Shown: positions 48,998 to 57,337 of the stretch, in pieces
Position numbering within the stretch: position 1 is the stretch's first letter
Layout: every line of letters starts with the position of its first letter
Notes under the pieces: model-generated
Databases searched by the model: none
Told to the model about the DNA's origin: nothing
What the model saw: the letters and a program-made list of their open reading frames with translations, nothing else
Assembly: GCF_000949635.1 (NCBI RefSeq)
Contig: NZ_BAFN01000001.1
Span: 248,001 to 312,000 of the forward strand
From: Candidatus Brocadia sinica JPN1
GTDB taxonomy: Bacteria; Planctomycetota; Brocadiia; Brocadiales; Brocadiaceae
Direction: 5' to 3'
DNA: 64,000 nucleotides
Made by a program: the position numbers and the translations under genes

Positions 48998-49865
48998 GAA
49001 CAAGAAACCTCTGGAAATTTCTCTGAAGAGGATACAGGTAGAGTTCCTTAGGCTGTCCATGATACTGATAAGTATTGCCCCGTTTTGCACTCCCTTGGGT
49101 TTTTCCAACACGAATCCAATTGGCTGCCTGATAGCAGGTGCCTTGAAACCGTGCGGTATCAACAAAGGTTTCAGCCAAATACACGGGATGGCCATAGACG
49201 GATTTCCAGTCATGTGACAAACGCCTCAGGGCGATGGATAATACCTTGGATGCAAGGTGTTTGATCATAACCCAGGATGGAATGAGAAATCGCACGTTAC
49301 TTGCAATCAAATGCAAGTGTGTCCGTTTGGTAGACTCATCCCATCCGATGAAACGATCACGGTCTTTGACCTTCCATGCGGCACTTGCCCATCCAAGACA
49401 GGCAACGACCTGATTACCGATACGTACGATGTGCCTGATGTGTTCGCCAACAAGCCGGGGACATCCGAGGTAGTGGTAGTGATAAAGGAGATAACCCCAG
49501 AGGTACCTCTCTTGATGATCTCTTACCACCTGGATCGTCGGGGTTTCATACTCGGTGATGGCACCTTCCAGTGTTCTTTTGACAAAAAGGGGTATCTGAT
49601 CAAAGACCTTAGGTTTGAGATTGTTTTTTGGCCGTATGCGTGGCGGAAGCAAAACCAATCCCTGCTCTTCCAATCTCAGAAGGAGGTCTCGTGCTGCGTA
49701 TTCTTTCAACTTGCCATTGGGCTGCATCCAGTTCCAGCTCTTGCAGAGTTCTCGGGAAATATAACTTCGCCCTCTGAGAAAATGACGCTCAGTGAGAGCC
49801 TTGATAAAGGCTATATCGTCTGCATGCAGTTCTCGTGAACGGTAGTGGAATAGGATAGGCTTCAT
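48984..49865 (-). CDS. DUF4338/DruA-family protein inside IS66-like element
   Basis: A 293-residue member of the DUF4338 family, the family of DruA from Druantia defence systems and of many transposon-borne proteins. The signature parts are visible: LGCPRLVGEHIRHIV (about residues 133-147), LGWASAAWKVKDRDRFIGW (about 158-176), NVRFLIPSWV and ETFVDTARFQGTCYQAANW. It is the upstream gene of the IS66-like element and overlaps tnpC, taking the place normally held by tnpA/tnpB. A role in transposition is more likely than an independent defence function, but this is inference. Confidence 0.88.
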   Translation of the reverse strand: MKPILFHYRSRELHADDIAFIKALTERHFLRGRSYISRELCKSWNWMQPNGKLKEYAARDLLLRLEEQGLVLLPPRIRPKNNLKPKVFDQIPLFVKRTLEGAITEYETPTIQVVRDHQERYLWGYLLYHYHYLGCPRLVGEHIRHIVRIGNQVVACLGWASAAWKVKDRDRFIGWDESTKRTHLHLIASNVRFLIPSWVMIKHLASKVLSIALRRLSHDWKSVYGHPVYLAETFVDTARFQGTCYQAANWIRVGKTQGSAKRGNTYQYHGQPKELYLYPLQRNFQRFLVHDQG

Positions 49866-50084
49866 AATCAGATTCCTTTTCTCTGAAGCCCTTTATACCA
49901 CAAATGACAAACTGACGCCAGCGTTTTTTTGCGTTTTAACGCTCTTACGGTAAAAACGCCTTCTGGGTTGGCCTATAAAATCGCTTGTTAATTTTTCAAA
50001 GAACTAAAGTGTTACCTTATTTTTAATTTGATCCGATAGTTTTACTCATTGTGTTAGCGCTTGTATTATAAAATTTCTTTATAA

Positions 50085-50112
50085 CTCTGTGTCCTCTGTG
50101 CCCTCTGTGGCA
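50085..50112 (-). repeat. Inverted CACAGAG repeat before cas1
   Basis: The plus strand reads CTCTGTGTCCTCTGTGCCCT and on to CTGTGGCA, the reverse orientation of the repeats at 47138 and 47547. A matching copy lies before the cas1 pseudogene (57338-57364). Confidence 0.7.
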
Positions 50113-50124
50113 GAAGAGTTAACC

Positions 50125-51123
50125 ATGGCGAATCTTTATCTGACCGAACAAAATTCCATTTTACGCAAGAGCGGCGACCGGCTTATTGTTCAGAAGGACG
50201 ACGAAACCCTCCTTGAGGTACAGTGCCATAAGATCGATGCCGTGCTCATCTTCGGAAACGTCCAGTTTACCACGCAGGCCGTGCACGAACTCTTTGAACA
50301 CGGTATAGAGATGGCCATTCTCACACGAACGGGAAAACTTATCGGACAAATAACCTCCCCTACGCCCAAAAACATTACCCTGCGTCTCCACCAGTTCAGG
50401 AAATACGGGGATAATGACTTCCGGCTCATGCTCTCAAAGGCGATTGTGGCGGGAAAGATCATGAATTGCTATAATGTCGTCCGCCTGTTTTCGTATAATC
50501 ATCCGGAGATTAACCTTGAAACGGAGATCGCGGCGCTGAAGGCAAAGCCCGGGGATGTGGCATTGGCTACCCAAATTAATCAACTATTTGGCCTGGAAGG
50601 AAGTGCGGCAAAGGTCTATTTTGATGCCTTTGGTAAAATGCTTCTGGGCGGATTCACGTTTCCGGGAAGAAAGAAGCATCCGTCCACCGACCCCGTCAAT
50701 GCGCTCCTTTCCCTGAGTTACACCATGATTTTCAGCGAAATATCATCGCTCCTCGATGGACTGGGATTTGATCCGTACCTTGCTTACTATCACAGCATCG
50801 ACTATGGGCGGGCATCCCTTGCCTCTGATCTCATGGAGGAATTTCGGGCGCCGGTGGCTGACCGGCTGACCCTGAATCTCATGAATAACAGGGTTTTCGG
50901 GCAGGAGGACTTTTACTCAAATCCCAACGAAGGGGTTTATCTCAGACGCGATGCATTGAAACGCTACTTTGTGGAATACGAGGGCATGCTCAACCGTGAG
51001 TTTGTCCGGCAGGAAACCGGAGAGACTACCACGCTGCGAAAGTGCTTTCGTTACCAGGCGGAAAAACTGGCTGCCACTATTCAAAATATTACACCGTATA
51101 TTCCTTTTTTGCAGGAGGTATGA
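50125..51123 (+). CDS. cas1: CRISPR integrase Cas1
   Basis: A 332-residue spacer-acquisition integrase. The N-terminal beta domain begins NLYLTEQNSILRKSGDRLIV. The catalytic Glu is in LEGSAAKVYFDAFGKML (about residues 158-174), the His in YYHSIDYGRASLASDLMEEF (about 221-240) with the last acidic residue in the same block. A frame from 50089 reads repeat DNA, so ATG 50125 is the start. It was probably next to the reverse transcriptase before the cassette and IS insertions. cas2 follows after 1 base. A damaged paralog is at 54568-57324. Confidence 0.96.
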   Translation: MANLYLTEQNSILRKSGDRLIVQKDDETLLEVQCHKIDAVLIFGNVQFTTQAVHELFEHGIEMAILTRTGKLIGQITSPTPKNITLRLHQFRKYGDNDFRLMLSKAIVAGKIMNCYNVVRLFSYNHPEINLETEIAALKAKPGDVALATQINQLFGLEGSAAKVYFDAFGKMLLGGFTFPGRKKHPSTDPVNALLSLSYTMIFSEISSLLDGLGFDPYLAYYHSIDYGRASLASDLMEEFRAPVADRLTLNLMNNRVFGQEDFYSNPNEGVYLRRDALKRYFVEYEGMLNREFVRQETGETTTLRKCFRYQAEKLAATIQNITPYIPFLQEV

Positions 51124-51124
51124 T

Positions 51125-51400
51125 ATGCTGTATGTCGTATCTTATGATATACCGGACACCGGCAGGAGGACAAAATTGGCAAAGGCGCTTAAGGATTTTG
51201 GGGATCGGGTACACTATAGCGTCTTTGAGTGTATGCTGGACAGCATTCTCTTGAATAAAATGGTGGCTAGGGTAAAGAAGATTGTCTTGCCCAATGACGA
51301 CAGCGTGAGGATATATGCCATCTGCGCCAATTGCGAACGGGCTATTCAAGTGATCGGGCAGGGGAAGGTAACCAAAATGGAGGACATTTACATAGTGTGA
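51125..51400 (+). CDS. cas2: CRISPR adaptation protein Cas2
   Basis: A 91-residue Cas2, the dimer that holds two Cas1 dimers in the integration complex. MLYVVSYDIPDTGRRTKLAKALKDFGDRVHYSVFEC has the conserved N-terminal strand with the Asp of SYDIPD and the FE pair. VRIYAICANCERAIQVIGQG closes the ferredoxin fold. AGGAGG overlaps the cas1 end, 7 bases before ATG 51125. The CRISPR leader begins right after it. Confidence 0.95.
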   Translation: MLYVVSYDIPDTGRRTKLAKALKDFGDRVHYSVFECMLDSILLNKMVARVKKIVLPNDDSVRIYAICANCERAIQVIGQGKVTKMEDIYIV

Positions 51401-51609
51401 AGTACCCCAATGGGTTAACGAAACTCAAAAATCTTCTAAAAAGAGGGGGTGGTTACAGAAAAAATTGTAAAGAATGTACTTATTGATAGTTAGAATAAAT
51501 TTTTTACCAACTTTTAAGGAGGTAATAGGAAAAAAATGACGCTCAAAAAAGGAGGTTACAGAAAATGCCCTTGTAAGTATTTGTGTTTATTATGGTTGGA
51601 ATGGGCGGT
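51401..51609 (+). promoter_or_regulatory. CRISPR leader
   Basis: A 209-base AT-rich stretch between cas2 and the first repeat. It holds two direct copies of GGTTACAGAAAA (51451-51462 and 51554-51565), possible anchoring motifs for Cas1-Cas2, and AAGGAGGT near 51519. Array decay occurs at the opposite end, which supports this side as the leader. Confidence 0.7.
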
Positions 51610-52031
51610 GTGTGAATCATTGACCTGATGAATAAGGGATTGCGACCCAATAATAATTTAGATAATCTCTGTTTAATGGATATGTGTGAATCATTGACCT
51701 GATGAATAAGGGATTGCGACAACATAACCCTGAATTTACTATGATGGAGTTGTATCGTGTGAATCATTGACCTGATGAATAAGGGATTGCGACGCGGTAC
51801 AATTTTCTCGCACATAAAGCCCCGCTCGGTGAGTTGTGTGAATCATTGACCTGATGAATAAGGGATTGCGACCAAGCTGATTCGGGTCAACTCGGGAGAT
51901 AGCGGTTTTTTTGTTAAGTGTGAATCATTGACCTGATGAATAAGGGATTGCGACTTCTACTGCGGCGCCAACGGTAATTGCTAATGCTGCTGCAACACGT
52001 GTGAATCATTGACCTGATGAATAAGGGATTG
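51610..52031 (+). CRISPR. CRISPR array, 6 repeats and 5 spacers
   Basis: Five identical 37-base repeats (GTGTGAATCATTGACCTGAT, then GAATAAGGGATTGCGAC) start at 51610, 51684, 51757, 51836 and 51918. A sixth starts at 51999 and keeps only its first 33 bases. Spacers are 37, 36, 42, 45 and 44 bases, the variable range common in type III. The last 8 repeat bases, ATTGCGAC, would form the crRNA 5' tag. It lies directly downstream of cas2. No spacer matches anything I noticed in this window. Confidence 0.97.
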
Positions 52032-52501
52032 ATCACAGGGAGCAGTGACCAGTGACCAGATGACAGGGAAAAAAAGCTAATCTACTAGCTGATATCTGGC
52101 AACTGGAAACTGGTTACCGAGAACGGCTTGATGAATAAGGGATTGATCACAGTGGCCAGTGGTCAGAGGCCAGATGATAGTTGGAATTTAGATAATTGGT
52201 TTTCTGAAATCTGGAACCTGGCAACTGGCACCTGCGAATGGCCTGATGAGACAGTGACCAGGGGCCAGAGACCAGTGGCCAGATGTCAGGGGAATGATAA
52301 GGGATTGAAACGAGACGGGAAGAAGGATGAGGGAACGCGGGCAGAGAGACGAAGGGACGAGGGAGGTAAAATCGTGAGAGACGTGTCCGTGAAAAGATAC
52401 AAAATTATCTCGTACACGGACAACAATCACGATTCAAAATAAACCTGCAGGACATCGTGGTTATGAAGCATAGCATTGGAAAGACAAAAGGAGTTGTATC
52501 A
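52032..52501 (+). repeat. Decayed distal part of the CRISPR array
   Basis: Repeat fragments recur beyond the array: TTGATGAATAAGGGATTG (52128-52145), CCTGATGA (52242-52249) and GATAAGGGATTGAAAC (52296-52311). The last keeps the common type III ATTGAAAC ending. Between them lie low-complexity pieces such as CAGTGACCAGTGACCAGATG and CTGGCAACTGG. No intact gene is seen before 52502. It looks like eroded array mixed with a different dispersed repeat. Confidence 0.6.
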
Positions 52502-52731
52502 ATGGTTGTTGTCTCAGATGAAGTACTAGAAATAATTAAAAGGTTTATCGACATGGTCTCCGCCAGTGGACTGCATCTGGAGAGGGCTCTATTGTTTGGT
52601 TCCCACGCAAAGGGAACTGCGAACACATGGAGTGATATTGACGTTACCCTGGTATCGAAAGATTTTACCGGTATCGGGTTTTATAACAGGAAACGAGTGA
52701 ATCCTTTTATCATGAAAACAATGATTTTGCC
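52502..52731 (+). pseudogene. Truncated MNT nucleotidyltransferase
   Basis: The first roughly 75 codons of an MNT-type nucleotidyltransferase, with RALLFGSHAKGTANTWSDID (about residues 28-47) and LVSKDFTG, related to the gene at 37177. AAAGGAG lies before ATG 52502. After about 52729 the frame runs into CACAGAG repeat DNA and the GxxExxY cassette, so the rest is lost. No HEPN partner precedes it. Confidence 0.8.
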
Positions 52732-52754
52732 ACAGAGGCCACAGAGAATAAATT

Positions 52755-52996
52755 ATGGATTCTTTAACGGAACAGATTATAGCGGCGGCAATAGAGGTTC
52801 ATCGTATCCTGGGACCAGGCTTATTGGAATCTATTTACGAAGAAGCCCTTTGTCATGAATTTTCGCTCAGAGAAATTCCCTTTGAACGGCAGAAGGAATT
52901 GGATGTGATCTACAAGGATAAAGTCATCAAAGGGCATTGTTAATAAATTTTGGTGAGTCAAGACTCGTGGATGGAATCAAACGTATTTCGTTATAA
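52755..52996 (+). pseudogene. GxxExxY copy with 121-base internal deletion
   Basis: Begins as a close copy of the gene at 47173 ([20 protein letters not shown]). After the codons for DKVIKG it jumps to the region encoding [20 protein letters not shown] in another frame. It is 121 bases shorter than the intact copy. The junction AAAGGGCATTG lies at a shared GGG, pointing to a simple deletion. The nuclease-like DLLVFGEVVVEIKS core is gone. It is preceded by GCCACAGAGGCCACAGAGAA and followed by AGCCATAGAGGTCA. Confidence 0.88.
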
Positions 52997-53127
52997 CTTT
53001 AATTTTAGCCATAGAGGTCATATCGCAGCAAAGCCGCAACCAAAAGGAAATTAGCCACAAAGACACCAAGACACGAAAAAAAACTTACAAAAAAAAGAAG
53101 TTTTTACAGAGTAATACTATAGAGAAT

Positions 53128-54443
53128 CAGCATTGTCCGGTTAGAAATTTGCGTAAAACAAAAGACAATAAATTTTTTTAGAAAGAGGTATTTTTTGCTT
53201 GACTTTTTGAAATAGTCAATGATGGCAAAATTTTTATAACACTTTAACTATAAAGGAGTTATAAAAATGCCATATACCATTGATCCGTTTTGCAAACAGC
53301 AAAAAATTCCCACGTTTCATGAACTGTTTAGTCCTGTACAGAATATTTTTCATTCGGTGCCACCTCTTGAATCAAAAGGAAACAGGCCGTTGCAGATGAA
53401 TTTCGAACAACAACTCAAAGCACTTATTTATTACCATCTCGAAGAACATTCCTCAGGCAGAGATCTCCTTCAGGAACTCCAAGAGGATGATTTTGCCAGA
53501 ACCGAAATAGCGCCTCCCGACGGTATCAAAAAGAGCAGCTTTTTCGAGGCCATCAACCACAGAGGCATCGAGCAACTCCTCTTTATTTTCACGAAACTTC
53601 AAGCCGATGCCACAAAGGTGCTCCCCCAGGAATATGAACATCTGGGGGAACTCGTCAGTATTGATGGTTCATTCATTGACGCAGTCCTTTCCATGCATTG
53701 GGCAGATTACCGAAAGGGGGCAAAAAAAGCAAAAGCCCACCTTGGTTTTAATCTTAACCATTCTATTCCATCAAAAATTTACCTTACCGATGGTAAAGGT
53801 GACGAACGCCCTTTCGTAAACAAAATACTCTCCCCTGGTCAGACGGGAATCATGGACCGTTATTATCAGTGCCATAAAGACTTTGACCTATGGCAGACAG
53901 AAGGAAAGCATTTTGTCTGCCGTATCAAAGAGAATACAAATAAATCCGTTATAAAAACCAATCCTCTCAAGCCAGGGAGCATAGTCTTTTATGATGCCCT
54001 TGTCCTGCTTGGAACACCCCAGGTGAATCAGACAGAAAAACCTGTTCGCCTTATCGGGTATTGGATAGACGCTAAAGAGTATTGGGTTGCAACTGACCGC
54101 CATGACCTTACTGCTGAAGATATCGCTTCTCTTTACAAGCTTCGCTGGAATATTGAAATATTCTTTGGTTGGTGGAAGCGCCACCTCAAGGTCTATCATC
54201 TTATCGCACGATCACAGCACGGATTAATGGTTCAAATACTTGCAGGGTTAATTACCTATCTTCTACTTGCTATTTACTGTCACAATAATTTCAAAGAAAA
54301 AGTTTCTATCAAAAGAGTCAGAGAGTTGAGAATCAAAATAAATAATGAAGCCAGAAACTTAAACTTTTCTCCTTTTGGTAACTACAATTTTAAAGAACAT
54401 GCTAAAAATTATAACCACGCAAAAACTTAACCGGACAATGCTG
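53128..54443 (+). mobile_element. IS4-family element, copy 1
   Basis: A 1316-base element with terminal repeats CAGCATTGTCCGGTTA and TAACCGGACAATGCTG. It is nearly identical to the inverted copy at 57463-58778. Its outer left flank is ATAGAGAAT (53119-53127); the reverse complement of that sequence abuts the left end of copy 2. Confidence 0.92.
53267..54430 (+). CDS. IS4-family transposase, copy 1
   Basis: A 387-residue DDE transposase. The first Asp is in ELVSIDGSFIDAVLSMHW (about residues 128-145), the second near GIMDRYYQCHKDF, and the IS4 YREK signature is in YKLRWNIEIFFGWWKRHLK (about 290-308). A GGAGTT site precedes ATG 53267. The frame is complete. It differs from copy 2 by only a couple of residues (Gln versus Lys in VLPxEYEHL, Asn versus Asp near the C-terminus), so the two copies are recent. 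Confidence 0.94.
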   Translation: MPYTIDPFCKQQKIPTFHELFSPVQNIFHSVPPLESKGNRPLQMNFEQQLKALIYYHLEEHSSGRDLLQELQEDDFARTEIAPPDGIKKSSFFEAINHRGIEQLLFIFTKLQADATKVLPQEYEHLGELVSIDGSFIDAVLSMHWADYRKGAKKAKAHLGFNLNHSIPSKIYLTDGKGDERPFVNKILSPGQTGIMDRYYQCHKDFDLWQTEGKHFVCRIKENTNKSVIKTNPLKPGSIVFYDALVLLGTPQVNQTEKPVRLIGYWIDAKEYWVATDRHDLTAEDIASLYKLRWNIEIFFGWWKRHLKVYHLIARSQHGLMVQILAGLITYLLLAIYCHNNFKEKVSIKRVRELRIKINNEARNLNFSPFGNYNFKEHAKNYNHAKT

Positions 54444-54567
54444 ACAATTTGTCTGATTTTACCATATTTTATCGGTCTTTTCACCGATATTTATTACCTC
54501 TTCCCCTTAATTCAATGACATTGCCTCGCGAAGGAGGAAGACGGGTGGTTAATTATTTGTAACCGGG

Positions 54568-55044
54568 CTATATTCCAAACTCAAATGGAATATACGGTAT
54601 AGTATTTTGAATACTGGAAGCCAGTCTTTCCGCCTGAAGACGAAAACACTTCCTGAACGTCGTATTTTCCCTGGTTTCCTGCCGGACAAACTCACGATTG
54701 AGCATGGCCTCGTATTCCACGAAATACCGCTTCAATGTCTCACGCCTGAGGTATACTCCTTCATTGGGATTTGAGTAAAAGTCCTCTTGTCCGAAAACCC
54801 TGTTATTCATGAGATTCAGGGTCAGCCGGTCGGCCACCGGCGCCCGGAATTTTTCCATGAGGTCAGAGGCAAGGGATGCCCTTCCATAGTCAATACTATG
54901 ATAATAAGCAAGGTATGGATCGAAACCCAATCCATAGAGGAGCGATGATAGTTCACTAAAAATCATGGTATAGCTCAGGGAAAGGGGTGCATTGACGGGA
55001 TCGGGAGAAGGATGTTTCTGTCTTCCCGGGAAACTGAGTTCAGT
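54568..55044 (-). pseudogene. cas1: cas1 pseudogene, C-terminal part
   Basis: The 3' half of a second cas1, closely similar to the intact gene: YYHSIDYGRASLASDLMEKF, RLTLNLMNNRVFGQEDFYSN and YFVEYEAMLNREFVRQET, ending IPYIPFEFGI. Its upstream part continues at 57055 on the far side of an IS1634-family insertion. No cas2 follows. The open frame that extends to 55134 includes IS sequence and is not a real start. Confidence 0.92.
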
Positions 55045-57057
55045 TAGCCCGACTTTCGCAATTCGCACCCCAAAAAGGTCATTTTTGGGTATTTGTCTCC
55101 TGGAAACCATTGATTTTACTGGGGTCGATTTCAAAAACGGCTTGTAGTGCCGACCTACCCTCTTGACGACTTCACGGTGGCGTGAGAAAATGTCCGCATG
55201 TTTTTACGAGAAAAGACACGGACAAAAGACGGGAAAACCCACCGGTATTGGAGCGTAGTAGAGAACCGTCGGATCAGCGGAGGCAGAGTGATACAGCGAC
55301 AAGTGCTCTACCTGGGAGAACTCAATGACAACCAACGAGCGGGGTGGGTTCGGACGATAGAGGCAGTCGCGGGTGAAAAGCCCACAGCAAGACAAGTGGC
55401 ATTATTTCCGGACGACCGGGAAGCCTTGCCCATACCGGATTGTGAGACCGTCCAGGTGAGGTTGGACAAAATAGAATTGCGCTGTCCCCGGCAATGGGGA
55501 GCAAGTTGGTTGGGATTATATTTGTGGGATATGTTGGAACTGGACATCTTTTGGAGGAGTCGTCTGCCATCAAGCCGGAAGGGGACAAGCTGGCTGAATA
55601 TGCTCAAGGCGCTTGTCTGTTACCGGCTGATCGATCCGGGAAGCGAATTTCGTTTTCACCGTGAGTGGTATGTGCGTAGCGCAATGGGAGATTTGTTGGG
55701 GGAAGATGATTCGCTGGCACAGAAGGATAAGCTGTATCGTTGTTTGGATTTGCTGCTTGAGCACCGCGACGAGCTGTTTGGTTTTTTAAAAGGGCAATGG
55801 GGCAAGCTGTTTGGCGCGAAGTATGATGTGCTGCTGTATGATTTGACGAGTACGTATTTCGAGAGTGAACCGCCGGCGGCGGATGCTGTGAGTAAAAAAC
55901 GTTTTGGGTACAGCCGTGACAAACGTTCGGATTGTGTGCAGGTGGTAGTGGCGTTGGTATTGACGCCGGAAGGGTTTCCCGTCGCCTACGAAGTATATCC
56001 CGGTAATACAAGAGACACTGCGACATTAGAGGAGTTTCTGGATCGGATAGAAAAGCGGTATGGGAAATTTCGGCGCACCTGGCTCATGGATAGAGGTATT
56101 CCAACGGAGGAGGTGTTGGAAAAGATGCGTGAGCGGGGGATTGATTATTTGGTTGGTACTCCGAAGGGGCATTTGACGCGGGTAGAAAAACCGTTACTTG
56201 AACAGACGTGGATGCAGGCGCGGGAAAGCGTCCGTGTGAAAATTCTTCAGCAAGAGTCGGAGTTTTACGTTTACGTGGAAAGCCAGGACCGGGTGGCCAA
56301 GGAACGTTCCATGCGTTGGCGCAGACTCAGACGTTTGTGGGCGGGTTTGCGCGAACTTCGCAATCGAAAGGTCCTCACGCGCGATGATCTGCTCATGCAT
56401 ATTGGCGCGTTAAAGAAAGAAGCCGGACGAGACTTCAGATTGGTCAATATTTCCATTCCCAAACCGCAGGAGCCGGTCAATGAAAATACGTTCCGGTTCA
56501 GTTTGGATCGGGAACGCCTGAGGCAGGCGTATCGGCGCGAGGGGCGTTATTTGCTTCGTTCCAACATGCAAGCCACCGCACCAGAAACCGTGTGGGAAAA
56601 TTATTTGCTGTTGACGCGGATTGAACAGGCATTCAAGGATTTAAAGGGATCGCTTTCCATCCGCCCCATATGGCACCAATTGGAAAGGAGGATTGAAGCC
56701 CATATTTTTGTCTCCTTTTTGGCATTCTGTCTCCACACGACGCTGCGAAATCTTGCGCGGGGACGAGCCGCAGGGTTGACGTCTGAAGCAATTTTGGAAA
56801 AACTATCGAGCATTCAAATGATTGACGTTCATTTACCGACAACGGATGGTCGCCACATTGTCATGAGCCGCTATACACAGCCGGAAAAGGATGTTGTTCT
56901 CCTTTTGGCACAATTGGGATTGACGCTTCCTGAACAACCTCCGCCCAAGATTTATGCATCAGGATAGGTCGGTCTGTAGTGCCGACCTTTTTACATGACC
57001 CCTTGATTTTCATGGCTTAGCGGTTTGCCTACCCCTCGAATTGCGAAGGTCGGGCTA
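55045..57057 (+). mobile_element. IS1634-family element interrupting the cas1 pseudogene
   Basis: About 2.0 kb, ending in inverted repeats TAGCCCGACTTTCGCAATTC at the left and GAATTGCGAAGGTCGGGCTA at the right (one mismatch). It lies within the codons of Cas1 that follow the DAFGKMLL-type block. A second inner palindrome, TGTAGTGCCGACCT, occurs near both ends. No clear target duplication is visible. Confidence 0.82.
55198..56967 (+). CDS. IS1634-family transposase
   Basis: A 589-residue IS4-superfamily transposase of the IS1634 type. It has an N-terminal segment with RQVLYLGELNDNQRAGWV, a first Asp in VLLYDLTSTYFES (about residues 214-226), a second in RRTWLMDRGIPTEEVLEKM (about 293-311), and a YREK-like LLLTRIEQAFKDLKGSLSIR (about 478-497). 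The gene is GC-richer than its surroundings, which suggests recent arrival. The frame is intact, starting at ATG 55198. Confidence 0.9.
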   Translation: MFLREKTRTKDGKTHRYWSVVENRRISGGRVIQRQVLYLGELNDNQRAGWVRTIEAVAGEKPTARQVALFPDDREALPIPDCETVQVRLDKIELRCPRQWGASWLGLYLWDMLELDIFWRSRLPSSRKGTSWLNMLKALVCYRLIDPGSEFRFHREWYVRSAMGDLLGEDDSLAQKDKLYRCLDLLLEHRDELFGFLKGQWGKLFGAKYDVLLYDLTSTYFESEPPAADAVSKKRFGYSRDKRSDCVQVVVALVLTPEGFPVAYEVYPGNTRDTATLEEFLDRIEKRYGKFRRTWLMDRGIPTEEVLEKMRERGIDYLVGTPKGHLTRVEKPLLEQTWMQARESVRVKILQQESEFYVYVESQDRVAKERSMRWRRLRRLWAGLRELRNRKVLTRDDLLMHIGALKKEAGRDFRLVNISIPKPQEPVNENTFRFSLDRERLRQAYRREGRYLLRSNMQATAPETVWENYLLLTRIEQAFKDLKGSLSIRPIWHQLERRIEAHIFVSFLAFCLHTTLRNLARGRAAGLTSEAILEKLSSIQMIDVHLPTTDGRHIVMSRYTQPEKDVVLLLAQLGLTLPEQPPPKIYASG

Positions 57058-57324
57058 GGAGCATCCTGCCGAAGGCATCAAAATAAACCTTTGCCGCGCT
57101 CCCTTCCAGGCCAAACAACTAATTGAGATGGGTAGCCGATGCCACATCATCGGACTTTGCCTTCAGCGCAGCGATCTCCGTTTCAAGGTTAATTTCCGGA
57201 TGATTATATGAAAACAGGCGGACGACATTATAGCAATTCATGATCTTTCCAGCTTCTGGACAATGAGCCGGTCACCGCTCTTGCGTAAAACGGAATTTTG
57301 TTCGGTCAGATAAAGATTCGCCAT
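57055..57324 (-). pseudogene. cas1: cas1 pseudogene, N-terminal part
   Basis: Reading from ATG 57324 on the minus strand gives NLYLTEQNSVLRKSGDRLIV, as in the intact Cas1. It then jumps at CCAGAAG directly to the region encoding GKIMNCYNVVRLFSYNHPEI, an internal deletion of about 230 bases. A TAG stop interrupts the segment matching the intact TQINQLFGLEGSAAKVYFDA. It is followed by the IS1634-family element. The gene cannot be functional. Confidence 0.9.
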
Positions 57325-57337
57325 AGGTAACTCTTCT

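Larger units (their letters stand above)
47603..50015 (-). mobile_element. IS66-like element with 69-bp terminal repeats and DUF4338 gene
   Basis: A 2413-base element whose ends are a perfect 69-base inverted repeat (47603-47671 and 49947-50015, beginning GTAACACTTTAG). It is flanked by the 8-base direct repeat CTTATTTT (47595-47602 and 50016-50023), the IS66 duplication size. It carries two minus-strand genes, a DUF4338 gene and a TnpC-type transposase, with no recognisable tnpA or tnpB. It splits the reverse transcriptase/GxxExxY part of the CRISPR operon from cas1-cas2. Confidence 0.92.

Noticed and set aside
51537-51632. Short plus-strand frame in the leader with a strong AAGGAGGT
   Set aside because: It ends inside the first CRISPR repeat and has no recognisable product, so I treat it as leader sequence.
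51543-51815. Minus-strand open frame across the CRISPR array
   Set aside because: It is only the repetitive reverse reading of the repeats and spacers.
51647-51998. Spacers matching genes in this window
   Set aside because: No match was noticed by eye. Every spacer has an open reverse-complement frame, but forward frames are open too, so this says nothing about targets.
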